Shown here: positions 60,694 through 64,000 of the stretch, one piece after another | Numbering within the stretch: the first letter of the stretch is position 1 | How the letters are laid out: the number at the start of each line of letters is the position of its first letter | Assembly: GCF_018613235.1 (NCBI RefSeq) | Contig: NZ_JAGGQP010000013.1 | Span: forward strand, 44,713 to 108,712 | From: Bacillus sp. ISL-41 | GTDB taxonomy: Bacteria > Bacillota > Bacilli > Bacillales > Cytobacillaceae | Direction: 5' to 3' | Length of the DNA: 64,000 nt | Made by a program: the position numbers and the translations under genes | Notes under the pieces: model-generated | What the model saw: only the letters and a program-made list of their open reading frames with translations | The model's database searches: none | What the model was told of the DNA's origin: nothing

Positions 60694-61074
60694 ATGTTAG
60701 TAAAATTATATCAAGCAAAAGCGGGCGATGGCAGCAAAAAGAAGGGGTTGAGGAGAACGCAATCCTATTTCATGACTCCGGAGGATGCACTAGCAGAAGC
60801 CTTTGCTTTAAAAGAAAAGATGGATTCAAGATACAAAAATGAAATAGAATGGGATTATCAGGGTGCTCTAACAGGTACCTCTGAAAAAATGAAAATTCTA
60901 AAGGGATACCTGAAGGGGAATCGGCAAACCACACCGTTTTACCTTGAAATCCTAAGTATAGATAATGTCGATAAAATTAAACCAGTATCACCGATTAAAC
61001 CTAAAAGTGTAACAAAGGACGATAAAAAGGTTCTGACTAAAGTAATGAAAAAGTTGAAGGTGAAGAACGCATAG
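60694..61074 (+). CDS. Basic hypothetical protein
   Basis: 126 residues, Lys-rich, beginning MLVKLYQAKAGDGSKKKGL. The phrases YFMTPEDALAEAFALKEKMDSRY and a C-terminal Lys-rich tail (KVLTKVMKKLKVKNA) suggest a nucleic-acid-binding protein, but the family is not recognised. The start at 60694 follows AGGATGAGG; two upstream ATGs have poorer sites. It lies before the helicase gene. Confidence 0.5.
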   Translation: MLVKLYQAKAGDGSKKKGLRRTQSYFMTPEDALAEAFALKEKMDSRYKNEIEWDYQGALTGTSEKMKILKGYLKGNRQTTPFYLEILSIDNVDKIKPVSPIKPKSVTKDDKKVLTKVMKKLKVKNA

Positions 61075-61111
61075 TCAGCCGTTCCACTGATTTATGAAGC
61101 AAATTAAATGG

Positions 61112-61146
61112 AAGGGCACGCACATTTGTTGTGCGGCCTTTTATTT
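61112..61146 (+). terminator. Terminator of the 60694 gene
   Basis: AAGG...CGCAC pairs with GTGCG...CCTT around a 7-nt loop with one bulge, followed by TTTATTT. Confidence 0.7.
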
Positions 61147-61257
61147 ATATAGTCATTGTTAGTCATGTGCGGGGTACGATATCATAGTTTTCATGAAAAA
61201 GAAAAAGTACTATGTATACGATGCTTTTATACTTTACATATTTTAAGGGGTTCAAAT

Positions 61258-63834
61258 ATGAAACAAATTGAAATAATCCACCAGCAGGCGGTGGAGAACA
61301 CAAAAACCAAAATAATGGATGATATCGAAAAATTCCTTGGTGAACATGAAGTTCTTCCTGAATTCGAGAATTACTTAGAAATAAGAAATACTTATATCAG
61401 CCAAATCTGGCTCAATGTGTGGCTGACAAAGTCTACGAATGACTTTTCGAAGCGTGATAAGAAGGCTTTTTTAAGTGAGCGGGGATATGTGGTTGAAGGT
61501 GTGGACAGAAAGTTGATCAATAAGCTTTTCAGGAATGAAATGAGAGACTTTAAGCCCTTCAACACAAAAGAGTGGATTAAGTCCGCTATTGATGAACTCA
61601 GTTGGGAAACACACTATAACAGCGCGAGAAAGAATTTCCTCAAAAAAGCTGAGGAAGACCGGATGCTTGAGCAAAAGGCAGGCATTAAGGAAAAAATTTA
61701 TCAGGTTTCTCACACGGTTTTAAGTGACTTTCAAGAGTCAGCCTATCTTAAAATAAGATATAAGATGGCAAAGGAATTAAAGACAATCTTAAATGAAAAT
61801 CAAAAGTTTGAGGATATCGATACAAACATGCTGGAAGAAAGATTAACCGTGATTGGATCCTTCAATCCAGATGATTACAGAATGATGGTTGACTTTTTTG
61901 ATGAATTGACCGGCCAAATCCATCAAACAGCCAACTGGGGACGATTTTATTTTGAATATGAGACCTACCAGTATCATTTTGAACACAAGGTATTGGAGTA
62001 TTATACGCAGATTTCTGCTGAAGAAGTAATGAAGAATCTAGATCAGCAATTAATCAGCGAGTACGAGGAAGTGTTTGAGGATAAACTTTCAGCTGCAGAG
62101 ACTAAAAGAATCATTAACGATCTAGCAGAAGTTTATTTAGATGGATTTCTTTATAAGCTGCAGGAAGAGTATGTAACTGACCTATTGCGTCTCGCTGAAA
62201 TTGAATATGAAGAAAGTACACATCAGGCGATATATGAAAGAGACCTTGTAGAGAGGGAACGCAGGAAGGCAGAGGAGCAGGCAGAGCTTGAACGTAAAAG
62301 GAAAGAAGAAGCACGTATGCTCGAGGACATATTTGGACGCGAATACAATCCTTCGCTGAGAAGAAATGTCAGGTATATTCTTCACATCGGTGAAACGAAT
62401 ACGGGAAAGACCCACCATGCTCTTGAAAGGATGAAGGAGGCAAAAACAGGTTTGTATCTGGCTCCGCTTCGTCTGCTTGCTCTTGAAGTTTATGAAAAGC
62501 TCAATACAGAGGGTGTTCCATGTTCCCTTAAAACAGGCGAGGAAGAAAAGCCAGTTGAGGGGGCCAACCATATTTCCTGTACAGTTGAAATGTTTTACGA
62601 AAAGGACTTTTATGAAGTGGTCGTCATTGATGAATCACAGATGATTGCTGATAAGGATCGAGGGTTTTCCTGGTTTAAAGCCATCACTAAAGCAAATGCA
62701 GAGGAAGTCCATATTATCGGAAGCAAGAATATCAAGGCTATGATGATGGACCTGCTGGATGAAGGTGTGGCAGAGATTTACGAATACAGCCGTGATATTC
62801 CACTCCAGGTTGAAAACAAAGAATTCAGCCTAAAGCATACAAAGAAAGGCGATGCACTTGTTTGCTTTTCAAGAAAACAGGTGCTTGAGAATGCCTCAAA
62901 ACTGCAAAACAGCGGTCGCCAGGTAAGCATGATTTATGGCAGCATGCCGCCAGAAACAAGAAAAAAGCAAATTGACCGTTTCATCAAAGGAGAAACAAGT
63001 GTAGTTGTGGCTACCGACGCTATTGGCATGGGGCTGAATTTGCCAATCAGGAGAATTGTCTTTTTAGAAACTGAAAAATTCGATGGGACGAGGAGAAGAA
63101 GACTTACTTCCCAGGAAGTAAAGCAAATAGCTGGCCGTGCTGGCAGAAAAGGCATTTACAATGTCGGCCGGGTTGCTTTTACGTCAGATATTGGCTTGAT
63201 GACAAAGCTGCTCGAAAAAGAAGATAAACCGGTAGAGACATTTTCAATTGCCCCGACTGCGGGTATTTTTGAAAGGTTTCAAAAATATCACCGGTCGCTT
63301 GCTGTTTTCTTTGAGTTATGGAATAAGTTCGAGAGCCCTAAAGGGACTAGCAAAGCTTCGCTGTCGGAAGAAAGAGAGCTTTATGAATACGTCAGGGATA
63401 CTGAAATTGAGGCAAGACTACCGATGATGGAGCTGTATGGATTTCTTCATCTTCCTTTTTCATCAAAAGAACCAGCTCTTATTGAACAATGGCTTGAAAC
63501 AATAAAAGCGATTGTAGATGGTGCAGAATTGCCGGAACCGCCTGTTAAAACTGCCTCCCTGGAGGAACTGGAGCTTTCTTATAAAGCAATTGGGCTCCAT
63601 TTGCTGTTTTTATATAAGCTTGGCAGAAAAACGGAGGCTGTTTATTGGGAAAGGGTTCGTACTGAATTAAGTGACGATGTTCATGAGTTTTTAAAGTCAG
63701 AAGTCAAAAATTATAAAAAGAAATGCAGGCATTGCGGCAAGGGAATCCATGTCGATTCCCCTTATCAAATCTGTGATTCCTGCTATTCAGCAAGAAACAG
63801 GAAAAGGACGGACAACAGGGACCGATGGAGATAA
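61258..63834 (+). CDS. Suv3-like DEAD/DEAH-box RNA helicase with zinc ribbon
   Basis: 858 residues. The first 350 are unrecognised and helical; a charged coiled coil follows (about 352-390). The helicase core shows motif I GETNTGKTHHA near 378, Ia APLRLLALEVYEKL, II IDESQM near 458, III IIGSKN, IV VCFSRK, V ATDAIGMGLNLP and VI QIAGRAGRKG near 624. Motif II is DESQ, typical of Suv3 helicases. The C terminus has a zinc ribbon, CRHCG and CDSC (near 823-840). Suv3 unwinds RNA for mitochondrial degradation; a bacterial role in RNA decay is inferred. The start at 61258 follows AAGGGG. Confidence 0.8.
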   Translation: MKQIEIIHQQAVENTKTKIMDDIEKFLGEHEVLPEFENYLEIRNTYISQIWLNVWLTKSTNDFSKRDKKAFLSERGYVVEGVDRKLINKLFRNEMRDFKPFNTKEWIKSAIDELSWETHYNSARKNFLKKAEEDRMLEQKAGIKEKIYQVSHTVLSDFQESAYLKIRYKMAKELKTILNENQKFEDIDTNMLEERLTVIGSFNPDDYRMMVDFFDELTGQIHQTANWGRFYFEYETYQYHFEHKVLEYYTQISAEEVMKNLDQQLISEYEEVFEDKLSAAETKRIINDLAEVYLDGFLYKLQEEYVTDLLRLAEIEYEESTHQAIYERDLVERERRKAEEQAELERKRKEEARMLEDIFGREYNPSLRRNVRYILHIGETNTGKTHHALERMKEAKTGLYLAPLRLLALEVYEKLNTEGVPCSLKTGEEEKPVEGANHISCTVEMFYEKDFYEVVVIDESQMIADKDRGFSWFKAITKANAEEVHIIGSKNIKAMMMDLLDEGVAEIYEYSRDIPLQVENKEFSLKHTKKGDALVCFSRKQVLENASKLQNSGRQVSMIYGSMPPETRKKQIDRFIKGETSVVVATDAIGMGLNLPIRRIVFLETEKFDGTRRRRLTSQEVKQIAGRAGRKGIYNVGRVAFTSDIGLMTKLLEKEDKPVETFSIAPTAGIFERFQKYHRSLAVFFELWNKFESPKGTSKASLSEERELYEYVRDTEIEARLPMMELYGFLHLPFSSKEPALIEQWLETIKAIVDGAELPEPPVKTASLEELELSYKAIGLHLLFLYKLGRKTEAVYWERVRTELSDDVHEFLKSEVKNYKKKCRHCGKGIHVDSPYQICDSCYSARNRKRTDNRDRWR

Positions 63835-63844
63835 CCAGTAGTGT

Positions 63845-63883
63845 AAGCGGGGCTTTCATATGGAAGCTCTGCTTCTTTTTGAG
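63845..63883 (+). terminator. Terminator of the helicase gene
   Basis: AAGC.GGGCTTTC pairs with GGAAGCTC.GCTT around an ATAT loop, followed by CTTTTTG. Confidence 0.75.
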
Positions 63884-64000
63884 GTAGTCTTTATCGAAAT
63901 CTATGTCCGAAAATTTAAGCCAGCATTTAGTCATAAATTCGGTAAAGTCCGAGTTTTGTGGTGAAACTCCAAAAAACCTCGTCATCCATATCAGTTATGG
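63884..64000. other. Right edge of the window
   Basis: No gene is complete here. On the minus strand, a frame from the window edge ends with TAA near 63933 after the phrase MDDEVFWSFTTKLGLYRIYD, so it could be the end of a gene that begins outside the window. Confidence 0.35.

Overview
The window looks like chromosomal DNA of a moderately low-GC, endospore-forming Bacillaceae (Bacillus or Mesobacillus-like). Evidence: Gram-positive ribosome binding sites with many TTG/GTG starts, dense intrinsic terminators, and typical Bacillus genes: nrnB, csgA, yteA, splA-like, yhfH, ykoFEDC with a TPP riboswitch, ccpN-yqfL, fnr with a C-terminal cysteine cluster, and a yocH-like cell-wall protein. No rRNA, tRNA, prophage or CRISPR array was seen.

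Layout. 0.2-2.0 kb: a complete IS1182-type element inserted at a terminator palindrome. 2.0-9.8 kb: cupredoxin, NrnB, a D,D-carboxypeptidase, alkaline phosphatase with a Pho box, a lipoprotein, ModA/ModB and small proteins. 9.9-18.1 kb: a hairpin-rich dispersed repeat, an ABC-F ATPase, an SCO protein, a tandem hairpin array, Fnr, a MutS2-like gene behind an elaborate attenuator-like leader, and a formate/nitrite channel with an Fnr box. 18.3-23.0 kb: an MFS transporter, a methyltransferase, many very small proteins, and a roughly 640-nt candidate structured RNA with its own promoter and terminator. 23.3-35.8 kb: an MHYT/PAS histidine kinase, a selenocysteine formate dehydrogenase, a LysM/3D protein, YteA, YihY, spore proteins, a zinc alcohol dehydrogenase, a ferritin-like protein and a diheme cytochrome c. 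35.8-39.6 kb: the TPP-controlled ykoFEDC operon. 40-48.5 kb: small genes, then a second formate dehydrogenase (Cys type) with its YjgD-like partner, FdhD, Mug, a GNAT and a VanZ protein. 48.5-64 kb: a candidate sRNA, PpiB, a SatD-like/DUF3307 pair with an operator array, photolyase, a divergent EamA/MocR pair, ExoA, a second tandem hairpin array, CcpN-PSRP-PPDK, and a Suv3-like helicase.

A recurring theme is formate and molybdenum metabolism: molybdate uptake (ModAB), two molybdopterin formate dehydrogenases (one with Sec at an in-frame UGA plus a good SECIS hairpin, one with Cys), the sulfurtransferase FdhD, a formate/nitrite channel and the oxygen sensor Fnr. A second theme is RNA-level control: the TPP riboswitch, the two-uORF leader of the MutS2-like gene, a large orphan RNA, a candidate sRNA and two tandem hairpin arrays. 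Family names are from recall and motif reading only; no database search was run.
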